A DNA stretch of 64,000 bases from Bretschneidera sinensis (GCA_023935145.1 CM043700.1:107386400-107450399), one strand, 5' to 3'. Positions 1 to 11,730 are shown, counted from the first letter of the stretch. Program-made: numbers and translations. The notes: generated by a model from the sequence alone, not told the origin.

Positions 1-80
1 ATCGCATCCTGAACATTACGATCACGTTGTGGGGCTTCCTCGTTCGGAACCTGCCCGCGACGACCACGACCACCAGCCAT
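1..80 (-). CDS. Ty3/gypsy gag N-terminus (partial)
   Basis: On the minus strand an ATG at 78-80 opens a frame running off the left edge. It begins Met-Ala-Gly-Gly-Arg-Gly-Arg-Arg-Gly, followed by a Pro/Asn/Glu-rich stretch. A basic Gly-Arg start right after a PBS and LTR is what plant Ty3/gypsy gag proteins often look like. No stop or frameshift is seen in these 26 codons, but they are too few to place the clade. The start is chosen because it is the first ATG downstream of the PBS at 118-129. Identity as gag rests mainly on this position. Confidence 0.6.
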   Translation of the reverse strand, partial: MAGGRGRRGQVPNEEAPQRDRNVQDA

Positions 81-117
81 GGAAACTGATAAAATCTCAC
101 CCCAGGAAGATGTTGAA

Positions 118-129
118 GCTTTGATACCA
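118..129 (-). other. tRNA-iMet primer binding site
   Basis: The minus strand reads TGGTATCAAAGC, one mismatch from the usual plant iMet PBS TGGTATCAGAGC. It lies two bases inside the end of the LTR (GCGTCA) and 38 bases before the gag ATG. This fixes the element as an LTR retrotransposon reading leftward. Confidence 0.75.
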
Positions 130-131
130 AC

Positions 132-613
132 TGACGCCGGATAGAATAGCAATTATTCTACAGGCTAGTTTCAACAGATAATTCATAGGGAAAAACACAA
201 GAGAATCGCCCAAAAAACACAGAGAAACACCTCTGATGTTCAATTCAAAATTATGCAATCCAAAAATTATATTCTCCTCTTTTCCGTACATGGCCTCCTT
301 ATTTATAAGGTCAAAGCTAAAAAAAGGTAAAAATCCCCGAAAACATAAATTTAGGGAAAAACTATGGAAAATACTAAAATTAAGCGTTAGAATTAAGGTA
401 GAAATAACGGTAGTCAATTTTGACTTGAATACAAAAGAAATTGCAAATGGAAAGTTTCCTAAAAACTGAAAACTACAAAATTGAAGGCCTAAACGTCGTT
501 TTTTTGGCTAAAAACGGGCTACACTTAGGGTAAAGTCCTGGGTTTTGATTGGGGGCCCGTTTCAGATCAGACTAAGGTCTCTGGGGCCTGATCCGAGCCC
601 GTGGCACACAACA
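132..613 (-). repeat. 5' LTR of minus-strand gypsy element
   Basis: On the minus strand the LTR ends ...GGCGTCA next to the PBS and probably starts TGTTGTGTGCC at 613. A TATA-like TTATAAATA lies on the minus strand near 300-309, which puts about 300 bases of U3 before it. The inner end is firm. The outer end is uncertain: U3-like sequence continues to about 770, where the Tekay gag begins. The short frames in both directions here are chance ORFs inside the LTR. Confidence 0.55.
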
Positions 614-770
614 CGATGTAAACTGCACCCTTAGATTTGGAGTGATCCAACCGTTCTAGGTAGTCCACCTGCTATCTTTACGCTGATCTACCAACTCAAG
701 GTATCTTAGTGCCAAGAACGTGTTATCTGACAACTCAGCATCATCTGACTCGGATTCTCCTGCATCATTG
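614..770. other. Unassigned junction between two gypsy elements
   Basis: No gene is visible. The stretch is either the outer part of the LTR at 132-613 or a remnant of the element into which it inserted. The first recognisable Tekay gag codons appear just after 770. Confidence 0.4.
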
Positions 771-779
771 AGTTTGTGG

Positions 780-1830
780 TTCCTGAAAGAGAACATTTTG
801 GTAGTGCACCTAGTATTGGTGGTCCTGTGAGGGAATCTGGTATTGGAAGAGATGAGTTAAGAAAATTTTTTACTTATGCTCTTGAGAGAATGAATGCAAT
901 AGAGGGTATAGCTAATAATTTACAATGTAGACTAGATTAACAGGTTAGATCAAAACCTGATATTTTTGTAAATCCTATAAGGCATAATTTTCAGAAGAGT
1001 GAAGGTGATTTTGCAAAAGAGATGCATGGTGATTGTTTTGCTAGATTCATTAAGTTGAACCCTCATCTTTTAAGGGATCTGATAACCCTTCTGATGCTGA
1101 GTTATGGGTAAAGCGTATTTAGCGCTTATTGGGAGTATTTTTCGCAAAGTATTCTCTAGATACTTTTAGATCCCAACTGAAGAGAAACTTTATCCATTTT
1201 AGGCATAATATGATGATTATGGCACAACATGATGGTAGATTTGTGCCTTTATCGAGGTTTTTGCTTGAGTTTTGAATACAGATGAGAGAAAGTGTAAGGG
1301 ATTTCTTGATGGATTACATTTTAAGATACGATCCAAAATTTCGTATGTGAGGCATTTGAATTATACTACTTTAGTAAATATGTTGCTTCAGATTGAGACG
1401 AACATAGTGGAGTCTAGATGACGTAAATAGTGGCTGAAGAGGACTAGACCTGAGGATTCTAAAAGTGGTAGTATGAGCATTCAGGGTGGGAGACCACCCT
1501 AGAGATGTCGTTCCTTTTCATATGGACCTATTATTCAGAGTAAGCCGAGGCAGGCTAGATCTGTAACTTTAGTAGCTCAGAGTTCTGTTGGTGGAACCCT
1601 CAGGTTTTGGAAACAACCTATGGGAGTTATAGAATTCAGTAGAGGTGGGAGTATGCCACCGAGAGGAGGTGGTACTGTTGTATTTGATAAAGAGAGCAAA
1701 GCATGTTAAAGGTGCAATCAGAAAGGACATTTATCTCGAAATTGTCTTATCTTGATGTGTTTTGTTTGTGGAGAGAATGAACATATTAGTATGGATTGTC
1801 CATTGAAGAGATCAGATGAGATAATTGGAG
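780..1830 (+). pseudogene. Tekay gag with two CCHC zinc knuckles
   Basis: A gag-like region with several frame breaks. Two retroviral zinc knuckles are visible: 1703-1744 (pattern C-x2-C-x4-H-x4-C, with TAA at the second residue) and 1757-1800 (CFVCGENEHISMDC, intact). Gag binds and packages the element RNA, and the knuckles are its nucleic-acid contacts. In-frame TAA, TAG and TGA codons are scattered upstream, many explicable as C-to-T or G-to-A changes. No product can be made. Confidence 0.75.
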
Positions 1831-1984
1831 GTGTTGGGAGAGGATGATCAGAGAGATGTGGTGGATTGGGGAATATTTGAGGTAGAACTCCGAGTATAGG
1901 AGCAGCTATTGAGAGAGAACGTGGTAGTCAGACGCAGCCCAGAGAAAACAAAGCATATGCACTGACTCAACAAGATGCTCAAGC

Positions 1985-3240
1985 AACTCCTGACATCGTG
2001 ATGGGTATAGTATCTACCCTTGATAAACCTGCTAGATTATTGATTGATCATGGTGCAACTCATTTTTTTGCATCTAGTGTTTTTTTAGATCTATTGATGC
2101 ATACAATAGTCCTTTGATTAATAATATTATTGTTGAGGTTCTAATTGGGGATAGAGTTGTGATCATAAATGTTTTTCTTAGGGTTGTGATTCGTATGGGT
2201 GATAGAGAATTTGAAGTAGATTTATTATCTCTGAATATGATTGATTTTGATTTGATATTGGTGATGGATTGGTTGTTGGAAATATCATGTATGGGTTTAT
2301 TATTTTAGGAAGAATGTTGTATTTAGAATACTTGGGCAGAAGGAATTTAGCTTTTAGAGAGAATGTAAGATACTTTCTAATTGTCTTATTTCTGCCTTGA
2401 CTGCTAGTAAATGGTTAGGGAAGGGTTGTGAGGGGTATTTGGCATATATGGTGGATTCTAAAAAGGAAGGTAGAAAGTTAGAAATTTTTTTAGTGATTAA
2501 AGATTATTCTGACGTATTTCTTGATGAGTTGTTTGGGTTACCTCCCAATAGGGAGATTGAGTTCTCCATTGATGTAATTCCATGTTCTGCCCTTATTTTA
2601 ATAGTACCTTATAGAATAGCACCCACTGAGTTGAGAGAACTAAAAGTTCAACTTGAAGAATTGTTAGATAAACAATTTATTCGTTCTAGTGTGTCGCCAT
2701 AGGGAGCCCCTGTCTTGTTTGTGAAGATGACGGATGGAACGAAGAGATTGTGTATAGATTACAAACAACTAAATAAGATAACCATAAAGAACAAATATCC
2801 TTTACTTGGGATATATGATTTGTTTAAGCAATTACATGGAATGAGGGTGTTTTCTAAGATAGACATAAGATCAGGTTATCACCAACTGATAATTAAGGAG
2901 GGAGACATGCCTAAGACTGCTTTTAGGACACATTATGATCACTATGAGTTTCTTGTAATTTAGGTTGACTAATTCTCCAGTAGTATTCATGGGCTTAATG
3001 AAGAGAGTGTTTAAACCATTTCTTGACAAGTTTGTGGTTGTATTTATTAATGATATTTTAATGTATTCTAGGAATAAAGAAGAGTATGCGAAACATTCAG
3101 AAATTGTGTTGGAGATTTTAAGGAGTGAGAAATTGTATGCTAAATTTTTTAAATCTGAATTTTGATTTAATGAAGTAACTTTCTTAGGGCATGTAGTATT
3201 TGGAGATGGTATAGAATTTGTGTTCCCAATAAAGTTGAGA
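1985..3240 (+). pseudogene. Tekay protease and reverse transcriptase
   Basis: The protease motif near 2034-2078 reads Leu-Leu-Ile-Asp-His-Gly-Ala-Thr-His, so the DTG catalytic triad is degraded to DHG. RT follows from about 2590 in three open pieces (2397-2702, 2715-2963, 2965-3165) split by stops. Recognisable RT blocks include the [10 protein letters not shown] region, [12 protein letters not shown] and K-T-A-F-R-T. The catalytic (F/Y)xDD box reads F-I-N-D, with the first Asp changed to Asn at 3049-3051. Sequence jumps from the RT thumb to integrase near 3240, so RNase H is deleted. Confidence 0.85.
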
Positions 3241-3269
3241 TGAGGAAGGAGATATTGTGAAAGGCACAT

Positions 3270-4490
3270 GATTAAGTATATTTGATGCACCTAGGTAACA
3301 ATAAAATGTATAGAGGATTGAAACAGAATTTCTGGTGGTCAAGGTTGAAGAGGGATATAACAGAATACATTTCTAGATGTTTGGTCTGTCAGCAAGTGAA
3401 GTTAGAGAATAAAGGTCTGGCAGGCTTACTACAACTCCTTCTTGTGCCTGAATGACCATGGGATAATGTGAGTATAAATTTTGTTTATGGATTTCCCCGT
3501 ACTTAGAGAGGCCACGATGTTATATGGATAGTAGATTGAATTTCTAAGTCATCTCAGTTTCTTCCAATTAAAACTATGTTAAGTCTTGAAAAGTTTGTTG
3601 AATTGTATGTAGCTGAGATAGTGAGATTCCATGGGATACCTCTAAGTATAGTGTCAGATAGAGATGCTAGATTTGCATCTATATTTTAGAGAGGATTTTG
3701 GAAAACCATGGGTACACAATTATAGTTTAGTACAATTTTCATCCTTAAACGATTTGAAAACAGAGAGGATTACTCGAATATTAGAAGACCTTTTGAGGGC
3801 TAGTGTGATGAGTTTCTCAGTAATCTAAGATGTTTACTTACCCTTAATTGAATTTCCTTATAATAATGAATATCAAGTTCGTATTGGAATTGAACCATTT
3901 GAGGCATTGTATGGTAAGAGGTGTAGAACTCTTATATATTGGGAAGAAGTGAAAGAAAGAAAGATATTTGGTCCAGAAATTATTGAGTTAATAATTAAGA
4001 GGCTCAAACTGGTTAGAGATAACCTTAAAACAACACAGAGCAGACAAAAGAGTTATGCTGATAACAGGAGGAGACCTCTTGAGTTTCAAGTAGGTAATTG
4101 GGTATATCTGAATATATCTCTATGGAAATGTGTATTGAAATTCAGAAAGAAAGAAAAGTTGGGTCCGAGGAATGTGGGGCCATATGAAATTATTGAGAGA
4201 ATTGGACTAGTAGTGTGTAGACTAGATTTTCCTCTAGAGTTGAAACAGTTGCATAATGTATTTAATGTTTCACTTTTGTGAAAGTTCTTACATGATGAAT
4301 CCTATAGTATTCTGAGTCAAGCAGTAGAACTTCAGGAGGATTTGACTTTTATATAAGTACCAATCAGAATTTTTTACAGAAAAGAACAAGTCTTGTGTAA
4401 TAAAGTACTTCCATTAGTTCAAGTATTGTGGCGGAATAAAGATGTTGATGAGATTAGGTGGGAGTGTGTGATGGGTATGAGGAAGGATTA
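3270..4490 (+). pseudogene. Tekay integrase with chromodomain tail
   Basis: Integrase begins in the HHCC finger (His at about 3268 and 3284, then C-L-V-C-Q-Q near 3380). The first catalytic Asp of the D-D-E triad is Asn (AAT at 3477-3479) and the second, S-D-R-D-A, is present. The longest clean piece is 3907-4281 (124 codons), covering the integrase C-terminus with the GPY/F-type box R-N-V-G-P-Y-E-I. After a TGA at 4279 the chromodomain-like tail continues, broken by a TAA near 4356. In chromoviruses this tail guides integration to particular chromatin. Confidence 0.8.
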
Positions 4491-4843
4491 GCCTTAGCTT
4501 TTTCATAAGATAAGTAAGAAAAATTCGAGGACGAAATTTTTATAAGGTGGATAGAATTGTAATACTCGTACCCTTGATATAAAGGTAAAGAAGTAAATTT
4601 GGAGTATTTATTGAATTTAATATGCACATATGAAAGAAAGAAAGTTGAAATTTGAAAGAATTTCTGAAGAAAGATATTTAACATTTTATTTGAAAATAGT
4701 TAGAAATTTACAAGGAAGAAAGTGATTTAAAACTCAAGTTTGAAGCAATTTTGAGGTATAAATTTGCAAATATATTGAAGAAATGAGTTAGAATGCATAA
4801 AAATAGTGAGAAATAAAATTTTAAGGCTTCAAAGGGGGTGTCA

Positions 4844-5009
4844 GTCGACTGGCAAAATAGGTGAAGTCGATTGTTAAAGTTGAGTGGTCGACTAATAAGT
4901 AGACTGGTAACCTTATCCGTCGACTAGGCGATCGGTTGGTAACTTTTGGGTGGTCCACTGGTAAATTTTGGGAGGTTGACTGGTAATTTCTGGGCTGTCG
5001 ACTGATAAG
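4844..5009 (+). repeat. GTCGACTGG(TAA) array upstream of LTR TATA box
   Basis: About nine degenerate copies of GTCGACTGGTAA sit at roughly 20-25 base spacing: GTCGAC occurs exactly at 4844, 4888, 4919 and 4997, with variants between (GTCGATTG, GTAGACTGGTAA, GGTCCACTGGTAA, GGTTGACTGGTAA). The array ends 13 bases before the TATA box. Position and repetition suggest a U3 enhancer; that is inference. Confidence 0.7.
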
Positions 5010-5021
5010 CAAAAATTTTAG

Positions 5022-5030
5022 TATATAAAG
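5022..5030 (+). promoter_or_regulatory. TATA box of Tekay LTR
   Basis: TATATAAAG lies 464 bases into the LTR and is followed by a C/T-rich leader (5048-5090), the usual layout of a plant retrotransposon promoter at the U3/R border. Confidence 0.65.
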
Positions 5031-5097
5031 GTTTTTCACGACCAAAATTCATTTTTTCATCATTCAAACTCTATTTTCTCTCTCTAAAAAAGCTTAT

Positions 5098-5281
5098 AAA
5101 CACATTCAAACACTTTACAATTGAAGAATTTGATAATCTTGTCTTGAAATCGAGTAATTTACGGAAATATTTTCAAGAAATCTGAGGATAAACACATTCA
5201 AACACTTTACAATTGAAGAATTTGATAATCTTGTCTTGAAATCGAGTAATTTACGGAAATATTTTCAAGAAATATGAGGAA
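5098..5281 (+). repeat. 92-bp tandem duplication in Tekay LTR
   Basis: The unit starting AAACACATTCAAAC at 5098 is repeated at 5190, period 92. By eye the copies differ by about one substitution near the end (TCTGAGG versus TATGAGG), so the duplication is much younger than the decayed element around it, or was present at insertion. Confidence 0.85.
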
Positions 5282-7170
5282 AAGCTTTGAAAAGGTAAAA
5301 TTATGAATTTAATTTTTAGAATTTCATTCTTGAAGAGATATTTTTCTATTTTTCTTAAAAAGAAGATTCAGATTTGAATTTAAATTGAAAGGAAAAAGGA
5401 TTTCATTCAAATCTTTGAAATTAAAGAATGTTAACATGTATACATGAGAAATTAACCCTGAATATGGTATAGAAATTTAAAGTATGAGAGACAGAAAAAT
5501 TAATGAATATGATATTATGATTAAGTGGTGGTGACCAGCAATCTGGTATAAATGCTGAAATGAGCAAAAAAGGAACAGAGATAGCCCACGAGTAGCTTTA
5601 AGTGTTACGTGGTGAGTTGAGTTTATTATTAGTAAGCGAGACAAACATAAAAATCTATATGAAATTTGAATTGATAATAATATAAGTTAATTATTAAAAT
5701 ATATTATGAATATGCTAATTTGATGAAATATATGTGATTTGATAATTGTATGATTAAATAAGAAATATGAATATATGATATGCTAGAAAACAAATATATA
5801 AGAAGTTAATGAGATTATGTCCTTGAAAGGATAAGTTGATAGAAATTGATGAAATATATATTGAAAAGAGAAATGAATTTCTTGGAGTTATGATTAATGA
5901 GTTGATATATTATATGAAGAGATAACTTGATATCTTTGAAGGAAAATTATTAATGAGAAACTGATGAATTATAAGTTGATATATTATATGAAGAGATGAC
6001 TTGATATATATGATGATAAAAGAAAATTATTTGATCTGTGTGATGTTATAATATGTCTGCTTGTATGTTATTGATCATATGCATAAAAGGAAGGCCAAAA
6101 TTCATGGCTGGTCTGGATGAAGCATGTCGACGTATAGAAAGACGTTCCTAGATGATATACCGGATATTTGTATTCGCATATATTGATAGTATGAAGTGAT
6201 ATATGAAATGATGTGATGAGAAAGAAATAAATGAAATGATGAGAAAGAAAGAATGAAATGAAATGATGATGAAATGAGGATATGGATGCACACATATGTT
6301 TATTTTTATTATTATTGAGATGCTAAGGCATCAAATTAATTATGAAAAGATTATGTGATTATAAGTCTCATGAAGAGACATATATGATGAGCAAATGATA
6401 AAAAGAGATGTAATATGAAAATCATAAATTGATTGTACTATATTGTGAACCTTATGACCAGGTAATCTATGATAAAAAGATGATAAAATTATATTATAAA
6501 TGATGATTGTTTGTATGATATAAACCTCATGATGAGGTAATTATGATGAAAATAATATTAAAATGATAATCTTGAGTTGATTAACTATATGAGAAGAAAT
6601 CTGAAACGATGTTTATATGAGATAGAATATGAGAATGTAAGTATGAAGATTGAAACCATATAATTTAGGAAATGATTGATAAATTATTTGAGCTATTTAT
6701 ATGAGAAGTGATAGATGAATAATTATCTTGAATTATGATTATGATTGAGATATAATTATGACTAGAAGTATACAAATCGAGTACTTTTAGTAAATTGAAT
6801 TCACTGAGCTTGTGAAGCTTAATCCACAATATTAATATTTTCAGATTGGAGGTAGAACCAATAGGTTTTATTTTGTGACCAGAGTAAGAATTTAGGTAAG
6901 TCAACGTGGTTAGCTTGTTCAGACGATATAAGAAAGAAAGAGGAAGAAAATTTTGAGAAATACAGATATATGTTTATGCATTATAAATATTTGAATATTA
7001 TGTGAGTATAATTTGTGAAGAATTGTAACTCCTGTGAAAAGAGTTGAGGATATTGATATTCGATGATGTGTTAAGTAGTTGCATGTCTGTGTCGTGCTTA
7101 GATTTTAAATTTGACGACCACCTCGAGGTGAGCTCATCTAGGATGGGTTGTTACAACAAGCTAAGAGGTT

Positions 7171-8048
7171 TGTTGGTATTTGTCTAAGGTTTAAACAAGG
7201 AAAAAATCAGCATTAAGTGCACACCAGTATGTGCCGCAGCCCAGATCTTCTAGGGTGTGGCGCCCAGCAAGAGAGGAGTCCTAGAGGAGGTGTGCGCCGT
7301 GGCTCAGCCTCCCCCAAGCCGTGGCGCCCAGAATAGATGCAAGTGGAGGATGTTCAGCCCTGCTTCAGGCCGTGGCCTGCCCTGTTCTGGGCCGCGGCTT
7401 GAAAGCACACTAATGCACACTGATTCAGCAATTCAAAAGGTGTGTGAGGCATGTTTAAAATGCACAAATTTACTAAGGATTGATGAAGAGCTATGGTTGA
7501 TTGTTCCTCAAGATCTAAGGGTGGATATTAACCCTCAAGATTAGAGAAGAAGTTAGCGCATTATATAAAGGGTCACCTAGCTTCAAAAGTCATAACATAA
7601 CTTGTGAAAACTTGTAATTGAAAGTGAGATCAATTGTAAGAGTGCAGAGACACAAAACAAGAGAGACTCATTGTAAAGGCTGGTTGTTTAGAAAGAGAGA
7701 GTAGAATAGAAAGGGGATTCAAGGGCTTGTAAGGGCAATTTTCTTGGGAAAATTCCAGGGTTAGTTCTTATCACTTTCTTCTTCTTCTTCTCCTTTTGTT
7801 CTTCAAGAACCTATATGTTCTTCGAAGGGTGTTGTTGATTGTAAAGAACTTCATTGATAAGACAGTGCAGAGAGCTCGGAGGAGCTCACGAGGATGTAAG
7901 CATATTGCCGAACCTCGATAACAAATTTCTTGTGTTCTTTTCTTTCTTGCTTTGATTAGTTGCTATCTCTTTTCTTTATACAAGTCACTCTAGACTTGGG
8001 TGTTTAGAATATCACCTCCTGGGCATCATCTAAGGTGGTTTCCCAATA
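7171..8048 (+). repeat. copia 5' LTR
   Basis: Starts TGTTGGTATTTG and ends ...GGTTTCCCAATA directly before a PBS-like TTATATCAGAGC at 8050-8061 (iMet consensus TGGTATCAGAGC, two mismatches). Compared with the 3' LTR it has an extra short segment near 7940-7970, and the 3' LTR has a duplicated GGTTTAAACAA near its start. The open frame 7257-7544 is within the LTR and resembles no known protein. Confidence 0.85.
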
Positions 8049-8241
8049 GTTATATCAGAGCTAGAAGAGATACAACAACAGTGGTATCAGAGCTTGCACA
8101 GTTGGGTATCGGAGCAAGAACAGAAGGTATCGGAGCAAGACTCCAAGAATTAAAGAAAAAACTTCTTGGGTGATTCAAGAATGGAGTAAAGATCAAGATC
8201 AGATCACGTTCTTAAGGTTTAGAAGAATCTGAAAAGCATTT

Positions 8242-8640
8242 ATGGGTACTGCACAAATTTGGGATCATCTCTTCAAGATGGGTTCCAATTTCGTTGTTGA
8301 GAAGTTTGATGGAAAGGCCAACAACTCGGAATGACAGTAGCAACTATGGAAACTACCAGGAGAAATCAAAGGGTAGAGGGTAGAGCCATGGGAGAGCACA
8401 TTCCAAACCAAGATTTGGAGGAAAGATGTGCTTCTACTGCAACAAGGAGGGTCACTTCAAGAAAGATTGCAAGAAGAGATTGTGGGATGAGAGAGGGAGA
8501 AACCATACCAACAATAGAGAGGCTTCGGTTGCCAAAGGAGAACAGCAAGATGATGTTCTTGTTGTGTGCTCAAATGTGAACAGGAGGTAAGGCAGTGAGA
8601 AATGGATCTTGGATTCCGTGTGCACTTATCACATGTGCCC
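8242..8640 (+). pseudogene. copia gag remnant and protease
   Basis: The frame opens with an ATG at 8242 and keeps about 28 codons of the gag N-terminus, then jumps by deletion to the nucleocapsid, where a perfect C-x2-C-x4-H-x4-C knuckle reads CFYCNKEGHFKKDC at 8429-8470. Downstream, W-I-L-D-S-V-C-T-Y-H-M-C near 8603 is the copia protease active site, with Val for the usual Ala/Gly after D-S. Gag is therefore non-functional in this copy. Confidence 0.75.
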
Positions 8641-8689
8641 TTACAAGGAATGGTTCAAGAATTTCAAGGAAATCAATGATGGAAGGGTT

Positions 8690-9976
8690 TTCTTGGGGAA
8701 TGACAATTCTTGCCAAGTGAGGGGGATAAGAGACATCTAGCTGAGGATTTTGATAGAGTCACAAGGCTGCTGCGAAATGTAAGGTATCTCCCAGATTTGA
8801 TGAGGAATTTGATCTTATTGGGGCAGCTAGATTCCATGGGGTATACGTACAAGGTAGAAAGAGGAAAGATCAAAATGACCAAGGGATCTTTGGTAGTGAT
8901 CAAAGCAGTAATAAAAGATGGACTCTATGAGATGATCGGAGAGACAGAAATCAAGGATCAAGCAGCAAGTTTGATCGCTGAGATGGATAGGGCAGCCCTT
9001 TGGCACACTCACTTGGGACATATGAGCGAAAAGGGCCTGCAAGTTCTCAGCAAGAATGGTCTACTTGGTGGTGACAAAGTAAAGAAATTGGATTTCTGCG
9101 AGTGTTGCATTCTTGGGAAGCAACATCGGGTCAGCTTCAACACCGGAGTGCACAAGTCTAAGGGCATTCTTGACTACATTCATTCGGACCTTTGGGGACC
9201 AGCAAGAACACCAACACAGGGAGGTAATTTTTACTTTTTGTCTTTAATTGATGATTATTCAAGAAAGGTTTGAGTTTATTTGCTTAAAAATAAATCAGAT
9301 GCTTTGAATAAATTTGTAGTGTGGAAAAAGTTGCTGGAGACTCAAACGGGTAGGATAGTTAAGGCTTTACGAGCCGATAATGGCTTAGAATTTTGCAATA
9401 AGGATTTTGATAAATTCTGTGAGTTAAATGGCATTCTAAAGTAAAGAATGGCTGTAAAAACACCTCAGTAAAATGGAGTTGTTGAGAGGATGAATAGAGC
9501 CCTTATGGAAAAGGTTAGGTGCATGTTAATCGGGTCCGGTTTACAAAAATATTTTTTGGGGGGAAATTGTGTCTACTGCTGTATACTTGGTAAATAGATT
9601 ACCCTCTAGAGCTTTAGAGCTCAAGACTCCCATGGAGATGTGGAGTGGGAAACCCCCTGAGTTGAGCAACCTTAGGACTTTTGGGTGTGCTGTATTTGCA
9701 CATCAAAAGGATGATAAACTTAACCCAAGGTCTAGAAAATGTGTATTTCTAGGGTATGGTGATGGGGTTAAGGGGTATAGGTTATGGTCCTTAGAACCGA
9801 AAGGAATGAAACTAATAATAAGTAGGGATGTTATTTTTAATGAATTATTATTTCCCTACTTAGAGAAAACTAACCCTGTAGGGGCTAGTGAGCAAACCAG
9901 TTCAGAATTTGTGGAGCATCGCATCAAGGAGAATTCGATTCAGGTAGAGCAAGGAAGGCAAAAGGGTTCGGACTAG
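8690..9976 (+). pseudogene. copia integrase
   Basis: A long open piece, 8710-9273, holds the pre-integrase HHCC finger (H-L-G-H with C-x2-C near 9090-9110) and the first catalytic Asp in H-S-D-L-W-G-P. The second Asp (R-A-D-N-G-L-E-F) and the Glu (N-G-V-V-E-R-M-N) are present just downstream but separated by TGA, TAA and TAA codons. Another open piece, 9569-9976, is the C-terminal region with F-G-C-A-V-F-A-H and F-L-G-Y. The D-D-E residues survive although the frame is broken. Confidence 0.85.
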
Positions 9977-10179
9977 GTCGAGCCTAATGATGAAGGCCAA
10001 GCTCAAGAAACTGAAGAAGAGGCTAAACTGGAAGGAGTTGATGCAGCAAGTCAAAATGACTACCACTCACAAGGGACCGAGAAAGGACGGTGGTTATACC
10101 AACTTTGAGATATGGGTTTGCGGATGCTAATGTAGCAGCTCTTTGGATAAAATGAGAGATTGAACCAGAAACTTACATG

Positions 10180-10990
10180 GATGCCATGGAGTGTAAAGAT
10201 TCGTCAAAGTCGCAGCTAGCTATGGAGGAAGAAATGGATTCTTTGAAGAAGAACAACTCTTGGGAATTGGTGCCCAAACCAGAAAAAAAGTGAGTTGTGG
10301 ATTGTAGATGGATCTATAAGATCAAAGAAGGGAACACTCCAGGGGATAAAGTCTGGTATAAAGCTAGGCTGGTGGTGAAGGGGTTCACTCAAATAGAAGG
10401 CATAGATTTCACCGAAATCTTCTCACTGGTTGTGAAATGCAAGACAATAAAGATAGTGTTAGCATTGGTGGTCCAATTCAATTGGGAAATCGAGCAAATA
10501 GATGTGAAGGCAGCATTCTTACATGGAGAGCTTGATGAGACCATCTACATGAGGCAACCCGAAGGCTATGAGGAAGGAAGGCAGGGAGATTTGGTGTGCC
10601 AATTGAAGAAATCTCTCTATGGCCTGAAGCACTCACCTCAGTAATGGAATAAGAGGTTTGATTCCTTTGTAACCAACCTGGGTTTCATGAGGAGCTACTA
10701 TGATTCATGCTTATATTACAAGGGGCACAAGGTGGTGGAAGTGGTGATCATCCTTATCTATGTTGATGATATATTGCTGGTTGGGAGCAGCATAGAGAGG
10801 ATAAGAAAATTAAAGGCTCAACTCAGTGAGGAGTTTGAGATGAAGGATCTTGGCCATGCACAGAAGATCCTTGGGATATGTATCATCCGAGAAAGGGAGA
10901 GAAACAGATTGAAGATCTCTCAAACTTCCTATATAGAGAAGATGATATCTAATTCTCTATGGAAGATAGCAAACCAGTAAAGGTTCCCCT
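10180..10990 (+). pseudogene. copia reverse transcriptase
   Basis: Open pieces 10297-10644 and 10687-10980 cover the copia RT. Visible blocks are the W-I-Y-K-I-K start, A-R-L-V-V-K-G-F-T-Q, Q-I-D-V-K-A-A-F-L-H-G, Q-L-K-K-S-L-Y-G-L-K, and the intact catalytic Y-V-D-D-I-L-L near 10760-10780. Only a few stops interrupt it (for example TGA after the Lys-rich stretch at 10290 and TAA at 10642). It is the best preserved RT in the window. Confidence 0.9.
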
Positions 10991-11730
10991 TGCTGGTCAT
11001 TCCACGTTCTCCAGCGATCAATGTCCAAGATCGAATGAGGAGAAGAAAGAAATGGAAAAGGTCCCTTACTCTAGCGCAGTTGGTTCAGTTATGTTCACCA
11101 TGGTAAGCACTGGACCTGATATTGCTCATACAATAAGTGTGCTCAGCAGGTTTATGAGTAATCCCGGAAAGGAGCATTGGCTTGGGATGAAGTGGTTGCT
11201 GAGGTACTTGAAGGGAAGCCCAAAAGTAGGGCTGGTTTATGAGAAGAGGGGTAAGTCTATCTGTCTTGAAGGTTATGCGGATTCGGACTATGGAGCTGAC
11301 TGGGATAAAAGAAGATCGATTACCTCTTACTTCTTCAACTTAAACGGATGTTGTGTAAGTTGGAAGGCTTAGTTGCAGCCGGTGGTAGCACTCTCAACAA
11401 CCGAGGCTGAGTACATAGCGGCTACAAAAGCCATCAAGGAGGTTATGTGGTGCAAAGGGTTGCTGGAAGAGTTGAAAGTACTAGAGGAGCAGGTTGTGGT
11501 GCATTCGGATAGCCAAAGTGCATTGCATTGTGCAAGAATCTAGTGTTCCATGAGAGGACAAAGCATATGGATGTTAGGTACCATTTCATTTGGGAAAATG
11601 TTACGAAAATATGCATCCATGTGGATAAGGTAGCCACGGAAAAAAATCTCGTTGATTTAGGCACCAAAGTTCTACCCCTAAGCAAGTTCAATCATTGCCT
11701 TGGACTTCTTAGGATTGGAGTCGGTTGATA
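10959..11730 (+). pseudogene. copia RNase H
   Basis: The 10959-11372 frame covers the RT-RNase H linker with Y-S-S-A-V-G-S and the first RNase H Asp in G-Y-A-D-S-D-Y. A TAG follows, then T-E-A-E-Y-I-A-A and H-S-D-S-Q-S-A carry the further acidic residues, and 11528-11728 ends the polyprotein with the K-H-M-D-V-R-Y-H-F and L-G-T-K motifs. The 3' LTR begins 82 bases later. Confidence 0.85.

Larger units (their letters stand above)
770..7155 (+). mobile_element. Decayed Tekay/Del-type Ty3/gypsy chromovirus
   Basis: In order: gag with two zinc knuckles, protease, reverse transcriptase, integrase, chromodomain-like tail, then a 2.6 kb 3' LTR. The C-terminal block with the pattern of an EP..I-D-R-KEQVL-x-NK..V-x-VLW-R-N motif, followed by a conserved W-E-x-E-x-x-M-R stretch, is characteristic of the Tekay (Del) chromoviruses. 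The 5' LTR and probably the gag N-terminus are missing; the minus-strand gypsy element to the left apparently broke it. The coding region carries many stops and a deletion removing RNase H, so the copy is dead. The element ends just before a fragment of Tat integrase frame at 7156, so it probably inserted into that Tat element. Confidence 0.8.
4558..7155 (+). repeat. Tekay 3' LTR (2.6 kb)
   Basis: Starts TGTAATACTC after a purine-rich stretch (AGGTGGATAG) and ends GGTTGTTACA, giving short inverted ends TGTAA...TTACA. U3 holds a GTCGACTGG array (4844-5009), then a TATA box at 5022-5030 and a pyrimidine-rich leader. Further inside is a 92-bp tandem duplication and long AT-rich ATGA-like low-complexity sequence, especially 6180-6290. 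No gene is present. The partner 5' LTR is not in the window, so age cannot be estimated. Confidence 0.75.

Noticed and set aside
97..469. Open frames on both strands near the left edge
   Set aside because: They lie inside an LTR, use AT-rich low-complexity codons, and have no domain.
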